Part shown: piece after piece, positions 5,434 through 12,645 of the stretch | Layout: the number at the start of each line of letters is the position of its first letter | Numbering within the stretch: position 1 is the stretch's first letter | The notes under the pieces: generated by a model | Database searches by the model: none | What the model was told of the DNA's origin: nothing | What the model saw: the letters and a program-made list of their open reading frames with translations, nothing else | NCBI GenBank assembly: GCA_050116155.1 | Contig: JASFPE010000066.1 | Span: 1 to 15,740 of the forward strand | DNA: 15,740 nt | Direction of reading: 5' to 3' | Source of the DNA: G020353355 sp050116155 | GTDB taxonomy: Bacteria > Desulfobacterota > Desulfobacteria > Desulfobacterales > JAHEIW01 | Made by a program: the position numbers and the translations under genes

Positions 5434-5982
5434 ATGAGGAAACGTCTGAAAGGGCTGATAGAGGACAGAAAAGATCATATAATCAAAGAATGGTTTGATG
5501 CAGCTGTCCAAACTTATGCTCCAGATACTGCTGCGTTTGTCAAAGGTCAAAAAGATCCGTTTGCCAATCCTGTGGGCAGTACAACCATCAAAAGTATACG
5601 GTTTCTGTTGGAGCAACTACTTGAAGATGCTAATCACCAAGCCTTGAGCGACGGATTAGATTCGATCATCAGGATCCGCGCTGTCCAGAATTTTACCCCT
5701 TCTCAAGCCACCGCATTCATTTTTTCCCTAAAAACGATTCTAAGAAATACGCTCAAAAAGGAGCTTCAGGATATTCAGCTGGCCAAGGAATTTTTAGCCT
5801 TTGAATCTAAAATTGATGAATTATGCTTGCTGGCCTTTGATGTCTATATGGCGTGCCGGGAAAAGGTTTATCAAATTGGCGCAAATGAAACGCGCAACAG
5901 AATTTTCTCGGCATTCGAGAGGGCCGGATTGGTTGCCGATACGGCGACAGATCAATCAGAGATCAAGAAAAAAATAATTTAG
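5434..5982 (+). CDS. RsbRD N-terminal-domain protein next to the dsr operon
   Basis: A 182-residue, mainly helical cytoplasmic protein. It begins RKRLKGLIEDRKDHIIKEWF and continues with DPFANPVGSTTIKSIRFLLEQLLE (about 47-70), VQNFTPSQATAFIFSLK (about 89-105) and a C-terminal helix ending ETRNRIFSAFERAGL. This is the pattern of the RsbRD_N domain, a globin-like sensor fold normally fused to a C-terminal STAS domain in RsbT co-antagonists. Here the STAS part is absent and the protein ends shortly after the domain. A free STAS protein is encoded just upstream. GGGGAG precedes the ATG. The gene lies 156 bases before dsrM in the same direction. A regulatory or sensing role for sulfite respiration is inferred from position only. 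Confidence 0.78.
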   Translation: MRKRLKGLIEDRKDHIIKEWFDAAVQTYAPDTAAFVKGQKDPFANPVGSTTIKSIRFLLEQLLEDANHQALSDGLDSIIRIRAVQNFTPSQATAFIFSLKTILRNTLKKELQDIQLAKEFLAFESKIDELCLLAFDVYMACREKVYQIGANETRNRIFSAFERAGLVADTATDQSEIKKKII

Positions 5983-6138
5983 GGGTTTTGCCCCCGGGTA
6001 GATTCGGAAGCCAGGCATAAATTTCGTTTTTTACCGCTAACAGCGGGATAGAAATTCCGGACATTTAACCAAATTAATATTCAAGTGCCCATCGACGCGG
6101 CAATGGTCGGTGGGGCCGTTAGCATGAGGGGCTGTTCA

Positions 6139-7233
6139 ATGAATGCAAAGTACATGTTTTCACTCGTGGCAGTTATTGTTCTTTTTTTAATTGCCTGGGC
6201 CGGCACGGCACTTGGGCTTCAGGTTCTTTTTGGCATCATCATACCTTATATAGCTGTGATTTTATTTATTGTGGGATTTATTTATCGTGTGATGAGCTGG
6301 TCTCGCTCGGCAGTGCCTTTTCGCATCCCCACAACCGGCGGTCAGCATAAATCGCTTCCCTGGTTCAAGCATTCCCAGTTTGATAGCCCGGCCACCCGGT
6401 GGCAGGTGGTTGTGCGCATGGCCCTGGAGATTCTCACCTTCCGCTCTTTGTTCCGAAACACCCGCATGAAATTGAGAGAAGGCGGGCGGGTCTCTTATCA
6501 ATTGGAAATTTTCTTGTGGGCAGGGGCGTTGGCGTTTCATTATGCGTTCTTGGCCGTGGTGATCAGGCATCTGAGGTTTTTTATGGAGCCGGTGCCATTT
6601 TTCGTTCAACTGGTCGAAAATATCGACAGCTTTTTCCGAATTGAATTATTGTATCCGGTATTTCAATTCGGTCTACCGGGCGTTTTTGTATCCGGCATTG
6701 TTCTTTTGCTTGCTGTCGTTTACCTGTTCTCAAGGCGAATTTTAATCCCGCAGATACGATATATCTCACTGGCATCCGATTTTTTCCCCTTGATTTTAAT
6801 CTTCGGCATTGCACTTACCGGTATTCTCATGCGCTATGTCACCAAGATCGATGTAACGGCCGCCAAGGAACTGACCATGGGATTGGTAACTTTTCGATGG
6901 ACCATCCCCGAAGGCGTCGGTACCGTATTTTACATCCACCTGTTTTTTGTCAGCGTGCTTTTGGCTTATTTTCCCTTCAGCAAATTGATGCATCTTGGCG
7001 GCATCTTTCTGAGTCCCACCCGTAACCTGACCACCGATACACGCGCCAGAAGACATGTTAATCCATGGAACTATCCGGTTCCGGTTCACACTTATGAAGA
7101 ATATGAAGATGAATTTAGAGAGAAAATGGTAGAGGTTGGTTTGCCGGTGGAAAAAATGCCAGAGCCAAAGCCGGAGGAAGAAGAGGCCCCTGCAGAAGAC
7201 CAAACGCCAGCGGAAGACGATAAGAAGGAGTAA
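6139..7233 (+). CDS. dsrM: DsrM, membrane cytochrome b subunit of DsrMKJOP
   Basis: Integral membrane diheme cytochrome b that exchanges electrons with menaquinol and passes them to DsrK. The 364-residue product has about six membrane segments (roughly 6-25, 30-50, 125-147, 179-198, 214-232, 260-280). Four histidines can serve as heme ligands: H134 and H144 (10 apart), then H267 and H285 (18 apart). The same spacing occurs in NarI (H56/H66 and H187/H205). The C-terminal tail after about residue 325 is acidic and proline-rich, probably cytoplasmic. The start is placed at 6139, where GAGGGG precedes the ATG and the hydrophobic segment follows directly. In-frame starts at 6085 and 6124 would add a non-family N-terminus. 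dsrK starts three bases after the stop. Confidence 0.94.
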   Translation: MNAKYMFSLVAVIVLFLIAWAGTALGLQVLFGIIIPYIAVILFIVGFIYRVMSWSRSAVPFRIPTTGGQHKSLPWFKHSQFDSPATRWQVVVRMALEILTFRSLFRNTRMKLREGGRVSYQLEIFLWAGALAFHYAFLAVVIRHLRFFMEPVPFFVQLVENIDSFFRIELLYPVFQFGLPGVFVSGIVLLLAVVYLFSRRILIPQIRYISLASDFFPLILIFGIALTGILMRYVTKIDVTAAKELTMGLVTFRWTIPEGVGTVFYIHLFFVSVLLAYFPFSKLMHLGGIFLSPTRNLTTDTRARRHVNPWNYPVPVHTYEEYEDEFREKMVEVGLPVEKMPEPKPEEEEAPAEDQTPAEDDKKE

Positions 7234-7236
7234 ACC

Positions 7237-8892
7237 ATGGCCGAAGAATTACCCAAACCCGAGGAACTCATCGATATTCAACATCGTCCGCCCAGATCGG
7301 ACTGGATGGAGACCCCGACAAACATCCGCAAAGGGATGTACTGCTATGCATCAAATCCCAAAAGCGTCGAATATGTCGGCCTCCCCAACGCCCGGGAATG
7401 GTATCCGACGGAGGAAGACTGGAAGCTGCCTGAAAACTGGCAGGAAATCATCCATGAGGGCTTCAAAGAGCGGCTTGAACGGTTCCGATCGTTTAAAGTA
7501 TTCATGGACATCTGTGTTCGATGCGGCGCATGCGCGGACAAATGCCATTATTTTATCGGAACCGGTGATCCCAAAAATATGCCGGTGCTGCGCGCCGAAC
7601 TTTTACGTTCCGTATACCGCAACGATTTTACGCGTGCCGGAAAGATTCTGGGTAAATTAAACGGTGCCAGACCGATGAGCCTCGATGTGCTCAAAGAGTG
7701 GTGGTACTATCTGTTTCAATGTTCGGAATGCCGGCGTTGCTCGGTGTTCTGTCCCTATGGCATCGATACGGCCGAAATTACCATTATGGGGCGCGAATTG
7801 TTGAATTTGCTCGGTCTCAATATCGACTGGATTGCCACGCCGGTGGCCAACTGTTACCGCACCGGAAACCATCTGGGTATTCAACCCCATGCTTTTGTGG
7901 ACATGCTCGATTTTTTTGTGGATGACATCGAGGAGATTACCGGTGTGAGGGTGGAACCGCAGATTAATAAAAAAGGTGCCGACATCCTGTTTATTACCCC
8001 TTCAGGCGATGTGTTTGCCGATCCCGGAACTTACACCGCCATGGGGTACATGGTGTTGTTCCATTATTTAGAGGAAAAATACGGATTTGACATCACCTGG
8101 AGTACCTATGCATCCGAGGGAGGCAACTTTGGTTTTTTTACCTCACACGAGACCATGAAGCGGCTGAATTCTAAAATGTATGCCGAAGCCAAACGACTAG
8201 GAGTTAAATGGATCCTGGGCGGCGAATGCGGTCACATGTGGCGGGTGATTAACCAGTATATGGATACCATGAATGGTCCGGCCGACTTTCTGGAAGAACC
8301 GGTATCCCCCATTACCGGGACCAAATTTGAAAATGCGAAATCCACCAAAATGGTGCACATCACCGAGTTTACCGCGGATTTGATCAAACACGGCAAACTC
8401 GACCTGGATCCCAGTCGCAATGATCATCTGAAAGTAACCTATCATGATTCCTGCAACCCCGCCCGGGGGATGGGACTGTTTGATGAGCCCAGATATGTGA
8501 TCCAAAATGTGTGCAACCATTTCTATGAGATGCCGGCCAACACCATCCGGGAAAATACCTTTTGTTGCGGTAGCGGAGCGGGTCTAAACGCCGGAGAAGA
8601 TATGGAACTGCGCTTAACCGGAGGGCTACCCAGAGCCAATGCCGTCAAATATGTTCACGAAAAACACGGTGTGAACATGTTATCCTGTGTATGTGCCATT
8701 GATCGGGCCGCGCTGCCAGCCCTGATGGAATACTGGGTTCCCGAAGTCGATGTTACCGGTGTGCATGAACTTGTGGCAAACGCCCTGAATCTAACCGGGC
8801 AAAACGACCGAACCACAGACCTGCGCGGTGAAGAGCTGCCGGGTATTGAAGTTGAATCAGAGGGTAAGTCGGAGGAAGAAGCTGATGAGTGA
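7237..8892 (+). CDS. dsrK: DsrK, HdrD-like iron-sulfur catalytic subunit of DsrMKJOP
   Basis: Cytoplasmic Fe-S subunit related to heterodisulfide reductase HdrD. It is thought to reduce the DsrC trisulfide or disulfide formed by dissimilatory sulfite reductase. The 551 residues carry two [4Fe-4S] motifs: C93-C96-C99-C103 (CVRCGACADKC) and C162-C165-C168-C172 (CSECRRCSVFC). A CCG-type segment follows with C406 (HDSCNPARG), C443-C444 (FCCGSGAG) and C484/C486 (SCVCAIDRA), expected to bind a noncubane [4Fe-4S] site. An earlier block GGECGHMW has only C331, consistent with one degenerate and one complete CCG domain. The C-terminal tail is acidic. GAAGGAG precedes the ATG and overlaps the end of dsrM. 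The gene overlaps dsrJ by eight bases. Confidence 0.95.
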   Translation: MAEELPKPEELIDIQHRPPRSDWMETPTNIRKGMYCYASNPKSVEYVGLPNAREWYPTEEDWKLPENWQEIIHEGFKERLERFRSFKVFMDICVRCGACADKCHYFIGTGDPKNMPVLRAELLRSVYRNDFTRAGKILGKLNGARPMSLDVLKEWWYYLFQCSECRRCSVFCPYGIDTAEITIMGRELLNLLGLNIDWIATPVANCYRTGNHLGIQPHAFVDMLDFFVDDIEEITGVRVEPQINKKGADILFITPSGDVFADPGTYTAMGYMVLFHYLEEKYGFDITWSTYASEGGNFGFFTSHETMKRLNSKMYAEAKRLGVKWILGGECGHMWRVINQYMDTMNGPADFLEEPVSPITGTKFENAKSTKMVHITEFTADLIKHGKLDLDPSRNDHLKVTYHDSCNPARGMGLFDEPRYVIQNVCNHFYEMPANTIRENTFCCGSGAGLNAGEDMELRLTGGLPRANAVKYVHEKHGVNMLSCVCAIDRAALPALMEYWVPEVDVTGVHELVANALNLTGQNDRTTDLRGEELPGIEVESEGKSEEEADE

Positions 8893-9274
8893 TAAGAAAT
8901 ATATTATTTTAGGGTTGATTATTTTTGTTGTCATCGTGACGTTTCCCTTGTGGTACAACCGGGGCAAAGCCGCCCCGGCACCTGATCTCATTTTGACAGA
9001 AAAAGCCAAAGCTGCCAAAGTCTGTGTTCGCTCCACAGACTACATGAAGGCCGAACATATGCAGCTGTTGGATGTCTGGAGAGATTCGGTCGTCAGGCGG
9101 GGAGCGAGAATTTACGTGAGTTCCGACGGCAAGGAATATAACATGAGTCTTTCCAATACCTGCCTGGATTGTCACTCCAATAAGGCCGAATTTTGTGATC
9201 GCTGTCACAATTATGCCTCGGTCAGACCTTACTGCTGGGATTGCCATATTGATAACCCGAAGGAGAAAACGTGA
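8885..9274 (+). CDS. dsrJ: DsrJ, triheme cytochrome c of DsrMKJOP
   Basis: Periplasmic triheme cytochrome c anchored by an uncleaved N-terminal segment (about residues 6-23). The 129-residue product has three CxxCH heme sites: CLDCH (93-97), CDRCH (104-108) and CWDCH (117-121). C47, in AKVCVRSTDYMKAEHMQLL, is at the position of the unusual cysteine axial ligand described for Allochromatium vinosum DsrJ (there C46). M54 and H58 are further candidate ligands. The start is ATG at 8885, preceded by GGAGGA and overlapping the end of dsrK by eight bases. A longer frame from 8828 would lie inside dsrK and is rejected. The physiological electron partner of this subunit is unsettled in the literature. 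Confidence 0.94.
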   Translation: MSDKKYIILGLIIFVVIVTFPLWYNRGKAAPAPDLILTEKAKAAKVCVRSTDYMKAEHMQLLDVWRDSVVRRGARIYVSSDGKEYNMSLSNTCLDCHSNKAEFCDRCHNYASVRPYCWDCHIDNPKEKT

Positions 9275-10065
9275 TGGATAGCAGCAGACGACGCGTTTTA
9301 CAATTATTTGGAATTTCTTCCTTGGCCTTGATGACCAAACCTTTACTGAATGCGTTTGCCAAGGAAGAGGGATTTGCCGAAGAGCAACCAGTGGTACTCA
9401 AAGATGCTGCTGATGCTCTGAAAGCCGAGCAATGGGCCATGGTCATCGACACGCGCGAATTCGAGTCTGAAGACGATTTAGAGCCGTTGATTGAGGCCTG
9501 TCATCAGATCCACAATGTTCCCCATCTGGAGAACAAACGGCACGAAATAAAGTGGATCTGGGGGGTACATTATCACAATGCTTTTCCTGGCAAAGCCGGC
9601 AGGTTTTTAAGCGAAGAAGTGGAACACCGGCCGTTTTTGGTTCTGTGCAACCATTGCGAAAATCCGCCTTGTGTACGGGCCTGCCCGACCAGGGCCACCT
9701 GGAAGCGGGAGTCAGACGGAATCGTATTGATGGATTTTCACCGCTGCATCGGTTGCCGGTTCTGCATGGCCGCCTGTCCGTTTGGTGCGCGCAGCTTTAA
9801 CTATCGGGATCCACGTCCGTTTATTTTGCAGACGAATAAAGCGTATCCCACCCGGATGAAGGGTGTGGTCGAGAAATGTAATTTTTGTGCCGAACGGCTG
9901 GCGGTTGGTCAATTGCCGGCCTGTGTGGAGGTGTCGGAGGGCAAACTCGCTTTCGGCGACCTTTACGATCCCGCCTCAGAGGTCCGCGAGCTGATCAGGA
10001 CCCATTATACCATTCGCCGTAAACAGCAATTGGGAACAGAACCATCTGTCTATTACATCGTGTGA
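9274..10065 (+). CDS. dsrO: DsrO, periplasmic ferredoxin-like subunit of DsrMKJOP
   Basis: Tat-exported [4Fe-4S] protein that connects DsrJ with DsrP on the periplasmic side. The 263-residue precursor starts with a twin-arginine signal (SRRRVLQLFG at 4-13, then a hydrophobic stretch to about 29). There are exactly twelve cysteines: C76; C125, C128, C133, C137; C158, C161, C164, C168; C202, C205, C217. Compared with PsrB/HybA relatives, the first motif keeps only its last cysteine and the fourth lacks its last one. This is the number needed for three clusters rather than four. The ATG at 9274 shares its A with the dsrJ stop (TGATG) and follows AAGGAG; the GTG one codon earlier is less likely. 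dsrP begins seven bases after the stop. Confidence 0.94.
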   Translation: MDSSRRRVLQLFGISSLALMTKPLLNAFAKEEGFAEEQPVVLKDAADALKAEQWAMVIDTREFESEDDLEPLIEACHQIHNVPHLENKRHEIKWIWGVHYHNAFPGKAGRFLSEEVEHRPFLVLCNHCENPPCVRACPTRATWKRESDGIVLMDFHRCIGCRFCMAACPFGARSFNYRDPRPFILQTNKAYPTRMKGVVEKCNFCAERLAVGQLPACVEVSEGKLAFGDLYDPASEVRELIRTHYTIRRKQQLGTEPSVYYIV

Positions 10066-10072
10066 GGTCATT

Positions 10073-11230
10073 ATGCTTGAATTAGCAATTAAAGGAAGCA
10101 AAAGATATTATGGTTGGATGACTTTTTTACTGGTCGTTATCGGCGTCGGCTTTCTGCTCTATTTGAGACAGCTCGATTTCGGTCTGGGTATCACCGGATT
10201 GAGCCGGGATGCGTCCTGGGGATTTTATATCGCCAATTTTACGTTCCTGGTCGGTGTGGCTGCCGGAGGCGTGATGGTGGTGCTGCCCTATTACCTGCAT
10301 GATTATAAGGCTTTTGGCAAAGTCACGATTTTGGGTGAATTTTTGGCCATCGCATCGGTCCTGATGTGCGTCACCTTTATCCTCGTAGACCTTGGCCAAC
10401 CCATGAGGGTCTTAAATGTCTTTATTTATTTCTCGCCACGATCCGTGCTTTTCTGGGATACCGTCGTTTTAAACGGTTACCTGTTTTTGAACATTGTTAT
10501 CGGCTGGAACGTGCTGGAGGCCGAACGCAACGGCGTGCATTATCAGAAATGGTTGAAGCCGTTGATTTATATTTCCATACCCTGGGCCATCAGCATCCAC
10601 ACGGTAACCGCCTATCTTTACTGCGGACTTCCGGGTAGAGGCTTCTGGATGACCGCCATCCTGGCCCCGCGCTTTCTGTCTTCCGCATTTGCCTCCGGTC
10701 CGGCCCTGTTGGTGTTGATGTGTCTGATTATTCGTCGGGTTAGCGATTTTGATCCGGGCAGACAACAGATTCAATCCCTGGCCAAAATTGTGGCCTATGC
10801 CATCTGTGTCAATGTCTTTTTCTTTCTGTGCGAGGTATTTGTGGCCTTTTACAGCCAGATTCCGGAACACATGGATCACTTCAAATACCTGTTTGTCGGC
10901 TTACACGGACATGGGGCCTACGTGCCGTGGATGTGGGCATCGATGATTCTGATGATCATCGGCATCATCTTGACGGTCAACCCGATCACGAGAAAGAATG
11001 AAGGGGTGCTGGCGGTGGCCTGCGTGGTTATTTTCTTGGGAACCTGGATTGATAAGGGCCTGGGAATGATTGCCGGCGGGTTTACGCCGAATCCGTTGCA
11101 TGAAGTCAACGAATATATTCCTTCTGTGCCGGAAGTCATGATTGCGCTGGGTGTGTGGGCGATGGGCTTTCTGGTACTGACCGCGCTGTTCAAAATCGCG
11201 GTGGGTGTCAAAGAAGAAGTGCGTGCATAA
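10073..11230 (+). CDS. dsrP: DsrP, NrfD-like membrane subunit of DsrMKJOP
   Basis: Integral membrane quinone-interacting protein of the NrfD/PsrC family, 385 residues, with about ten hydrophobic segments spread along its length. It is expected to exchange electrons between the quinone pool and DsrO. Recognisable blocks are WGFYIANFTFLVGVAAGGVM (about 44-63), an HTVTAYLYCGLPGRGFW loop and HGHGAYVPWMWAS near residue 280. The ATG at 10073 follows GAGG, seven bases after dsrO. It is the last gene of the operon; its stop at 11228-11230 merges into an A-rich hairpin. Neither dsrAB nor dsrC is present in the window, as is common for this locus. Confidence 0.94.
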   Translation: MLELAIKGSKRYYGWMTFLLVVIGVGFLLYLRQLDFGLGITGLSRDASWGFYIANFTFLVGVAAGGVMVVLPYYLHDYKAFGKVTILGEFLAIASVLMCVTFILVDLGQPMRVLNVFIYFSPRSVLFWDTVVLNGYLFLNIVIGWNVLEAERNGVHYQKWLKPLIYISIPWAISIHTVTAYLYCGLPGRGFWMTAILAPRFLSSAFASGPALLVLMCLIIRRVSDFDPGRQQIQSLAKIVAYAICVNVFFFLCEVFVAFYSQIPEHMDHFKYLFVGLHGHGAYVPWMWASMILMIIGIILTVNPITRKNEGVLAVACVVIFLGTWIDKGLGMIAGGFTPNPLHEVNEYIPSVPEVMIALGVWAMGFLVLTALFKIAVGVKEEVRA

Positions 11231-11251
11231 AAAAACTCTTGCGAGTTTTTT
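11229..11251 (+). terminator. AT-rich terminator-like hairpin after dsrP
   Basis: An A-rich left arm ending ACTC, loop TTGC, and GAGT followed by a T run form a hairpin that begins within the dsrP stop codon. The stem has only three G-C pairs, so on its own it is a weak terminator, possibly backed up by the next one. Confidence 0.5.
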
Positions 11252-11300
11252 ATATTATAAATTTTATTTATCCAAAGACCATCGGTTAAAACAAATGAGT

Positions 11301-11340
11301 AAAGGGGCTTTCCATGAAAAGGAGGATAGCCTCTTTTTTT
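11301..11340 (+). terminator. Rho-independent terminator of the dsr operon
   Basis: AAAGGGGCT (11301-11309) pairs with AGCCTCTTT (11328-11336) through nine pairs with one G-U, around an 18-base loop. The T run continues to 11340. It is plus-oriented and lies 70 bases after dsrP, so it likely ends the dsrMKJOP transcript. Confidence 0.72.
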
Positions 11341-11492
11341 ATTGGCCGTTGACAACCTCGAAAGAACGTGATTCACACATTTAATGTTGAAGCAACTTTT
11401 TATTACGGAGATTTCTCAAGATTATTGAACAACAATTAATCTTTTAAAGACGTATTGCCCTAGCAGGTTTTTTTAATTTTTGCGATTTGATT
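11341..11492. other. Intergenic stretch without recognisable features
   Basis: About 150 AT-rich bases between the dsr terminator and the decayed coding remnants. No reading frame, clear promoter or stable hairpin is seen. Confidence 0.6.
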
Positions 11493-11700
11493 ATGGGTGT
11501 AACTATACATTATCGCGGTAGACTGACGGATATCCAGGATATCAATCCCCTTTGCGATGAACTGGCCATGGTTGCTGATAAAATGGGTTGGACATATCGA
11601 TAAGTTCTCACCCGATGAGCTCGCAACCATGATCGAGACACTGGTGCGAAAAAAAATTGAATGAATTAGAAGATTATAAAAAATGTCAATTATTTTTTAG
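11493..11700 (+). pseudogene. Decayed small gene(s), frameshifted remnants
   Basis: An ATG at 11493 opens a 36-codon frame (MGVTIHYRGRLTDI... ending MGWTYR) whose N-terminus looks like small hypothetical proteins of this bacterial group that begin with a VTIHYRG strand. It stops at TAA 11601-11603. A second frame then continues with a protein-like sequence (KFSPDELATMIETLVRKKIE, 11602-11661) to TGA 11662-11664, just after a run of eight As (11649-11656). Removing one A would extend it with LNELEDYKKCQLFF. No ribosome-binding site precedes the ATG. This fits a gene broken by at least two frameshifts or a junction of two remnants. The family resemblance is from memory and uncertain. Confidence 0.4.
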
Positions 11701-11708
11701 CAAAGTGT

Positions 11709-12374
11709 TTATCCGCGTTCATGTTGAGCGTGTCGGACAATTTCGCCTTCAATTAGATAAATGACTTCTTCGGCGATATTGGTGGCGTGATCGGCCATGC
11801 GTTCGAGATGCCGGGACACCAATAACAAATTAATTAAATAGCCGATTTTATCCGGATGTTCGCTCATGGCCGATTTGATGCGGTCGTAGGCGTCTTTTTT
11901 AATCTGGTCGACGTCATCATCCAGCTGGACAACTTGCCAGGCAACATCATCATCCATGTTAATCAGGGCGTCCAGACTCATCTTCAGCATGGTCTGAACC
12001 TTTTCTCCCATCGAAGAATAATCGAAGAAAAAATCCATTTGTTCACTTTTGGCGATAACGCCGACGCGTTCGGCAATATTAACGGCTTGGTCGCCGATTC
12101 GTTCCAGATCGTTGTTGATTTTAATCACGGCAATGAGAAATCGAAGATCGATGGCGACGGGTTGATGAAGCGCCAGAACTTTTAAGCATTCCTCTTCGAC
12201 CTCGACTTCCATCTCGTCAATTTCCAAATCCCTTTTGATAATCTGGTTCACCAACTCAGCGTCCCGATTTTCAACGGCGTTGACAGCCATCTGAACCAGT
12301 TCCTCAACCATAGATCCCAAAGTGAGAAGTTGTTTTTTTATTTTTTCGAGTTCTTTGCGGAAATGCTTGGTCAT
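11709..12374 (-). CDS. phoU: Phosphate signalling regulator PhoU
   Basis: Cytoplasmic helical protein that couples the PstSCAB phosphate transporter to the PhoR/PhoB sensor and restrains Pho-regulon expression when phosphate is ample. The 221 residues form two repeated three-helix units, each with the metal-binding signature ExxxD: NNDLERIGDQAVNIAE (E91, D95) and SRHLERMADHATNIAE (E191, D195). The length is typical (E. coli 241). The ATG at 12374 is preceded by GAGG at eight bases. It stands alone on the minus strand, about 2.5 kb from pstC and pointing away from it, whereas phoU often ends the pst operon. The function call is firm. Confidence 0.95.
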   Translation of the reverse strand: MTKHFRKELEKIKKQLLTLGSMVEELVQMAVNAVENRDAELVNQIIKRDLEIDEMEVEVEEECLKVLALHQPVAIDLRFLIAVIKINNDLERIGDQAVNIAERVGVIAKSEQMDFFFDYSSMGEKVQTMLKMSLDALINMDDDVAWQVVQLDDDVDQIKKDAYDRIKSAMSEHPDKIGYLINLLLVSRHLERMADHATNIAEEVIYLIEGEIVRHAQHERG

Positions 12375-12627
12375 GACCCCGACCTCTTTTTTTATATCTT
12401 ATCAATTTTTCATTTATTCCAATTGTACTGGTTTTATAATAAAATCAGGTGTGATTAAACCTAAACAATGGGTTCTTTTTGTTAGAATTATATTAGGGTT
12501 GTATTATCATTTCATTAGAAGCTATCTCAATCCGCCACCGGACCCTGAACCTTTAGTCACATTTTTGAGACAGGTTCTAGTATCGCTTCGAGATGGTAAT
12601 ATTTTCAGCGCCGAAGAAGATATTTTC
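12375..12627. other. Gap between phoU and coaBC
   Basis: About 250 bases, AT-rich near phoU. It contains a perfect TATAAT on the plus strand (12435-12440) without a convincing -35, and a possible small plus-strand coding region (12451-12645), listed separately. No terminator for coaBC was recognised. Confidence 0.4.
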
Positions 12628-12645
12628 CTAAAAACTTGCATGTGA
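12451..12645 (+). CDS. Possible small hypothetical protein, 64 residues
   Basis: A plus-strand frame starting at GTG (12451) encodes a hydrophobic N-terminal stretch (WVLFVRIILGLYYHFI, about 7-22). A proline-rich turn (NPPPDPEPL) and an amphipathic C-terminal part (RQVLVSLRDGNIFSAEED) follow. TATAAT lies 10 bases upstream of the GTG, so a transcript would be nearly leaderless; no strong ribosome-binding site is seen. The last 18 bases overlap the 3' end of convergent coaBC. The frame is open further upstream to 12322, but that part overlaps phoU antisense and is probably chance. The residue pattern looks protein-like, yet no family is recognised. It may be a small membrane protein, a remnant or noise. 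Confidence 0.3.
   Translation: MIKPKQWVLFVRIILGLYYHFIRSYLNPPPDPEPLVTFLRQVLVSLRDGNIFSAEEDIFLKTCM

Noticed and set aside
6034..6046. CCGCT-AAC-AGCGG inverted repeat between the RsbRD-N gene and dsrM as a terminator
   Set aside because: The stem is only five pairs with a three-base loop and no T run follows. It may be a minor mRNA structure, and dsrM could still be cotranscribed from upstream.
6085..6138. Upstream start for DsrM
   Set aside because: The extra 18 residues are not typical of DsrM, and GAGGGG before the ATG at 6139 gives a better initiation site.
7136..7660. Plus-strand 174-residue open frame across the dsrM/dsrK junction
   Set aside because: It lies out of frame over two certain genes and has a low-complexity, basic composition typical of shadow frames.
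8828..8884. Upstream start for DsrJ inside dsrK
   Set aside because: It would add a charged N-terminus before the membrane anchor and a 65-base overlap with dsrK. The ATG at 8885 has a good ribosome-binding site.
10469..10879. Minus-strand 136-residue open frame inside dsrP
   Set aside because: It is antisense to a well-supported membrane protein gene. Its His/Gln-rich composition reflects the complement of hydrophobic codons.
12322..12450. Upstream part of the plus-strand frame ending at 12645
   Set aside because: It overlaps the start of phoU antisense and has no initiation signal. Only the part from 12451 looks protein-like.
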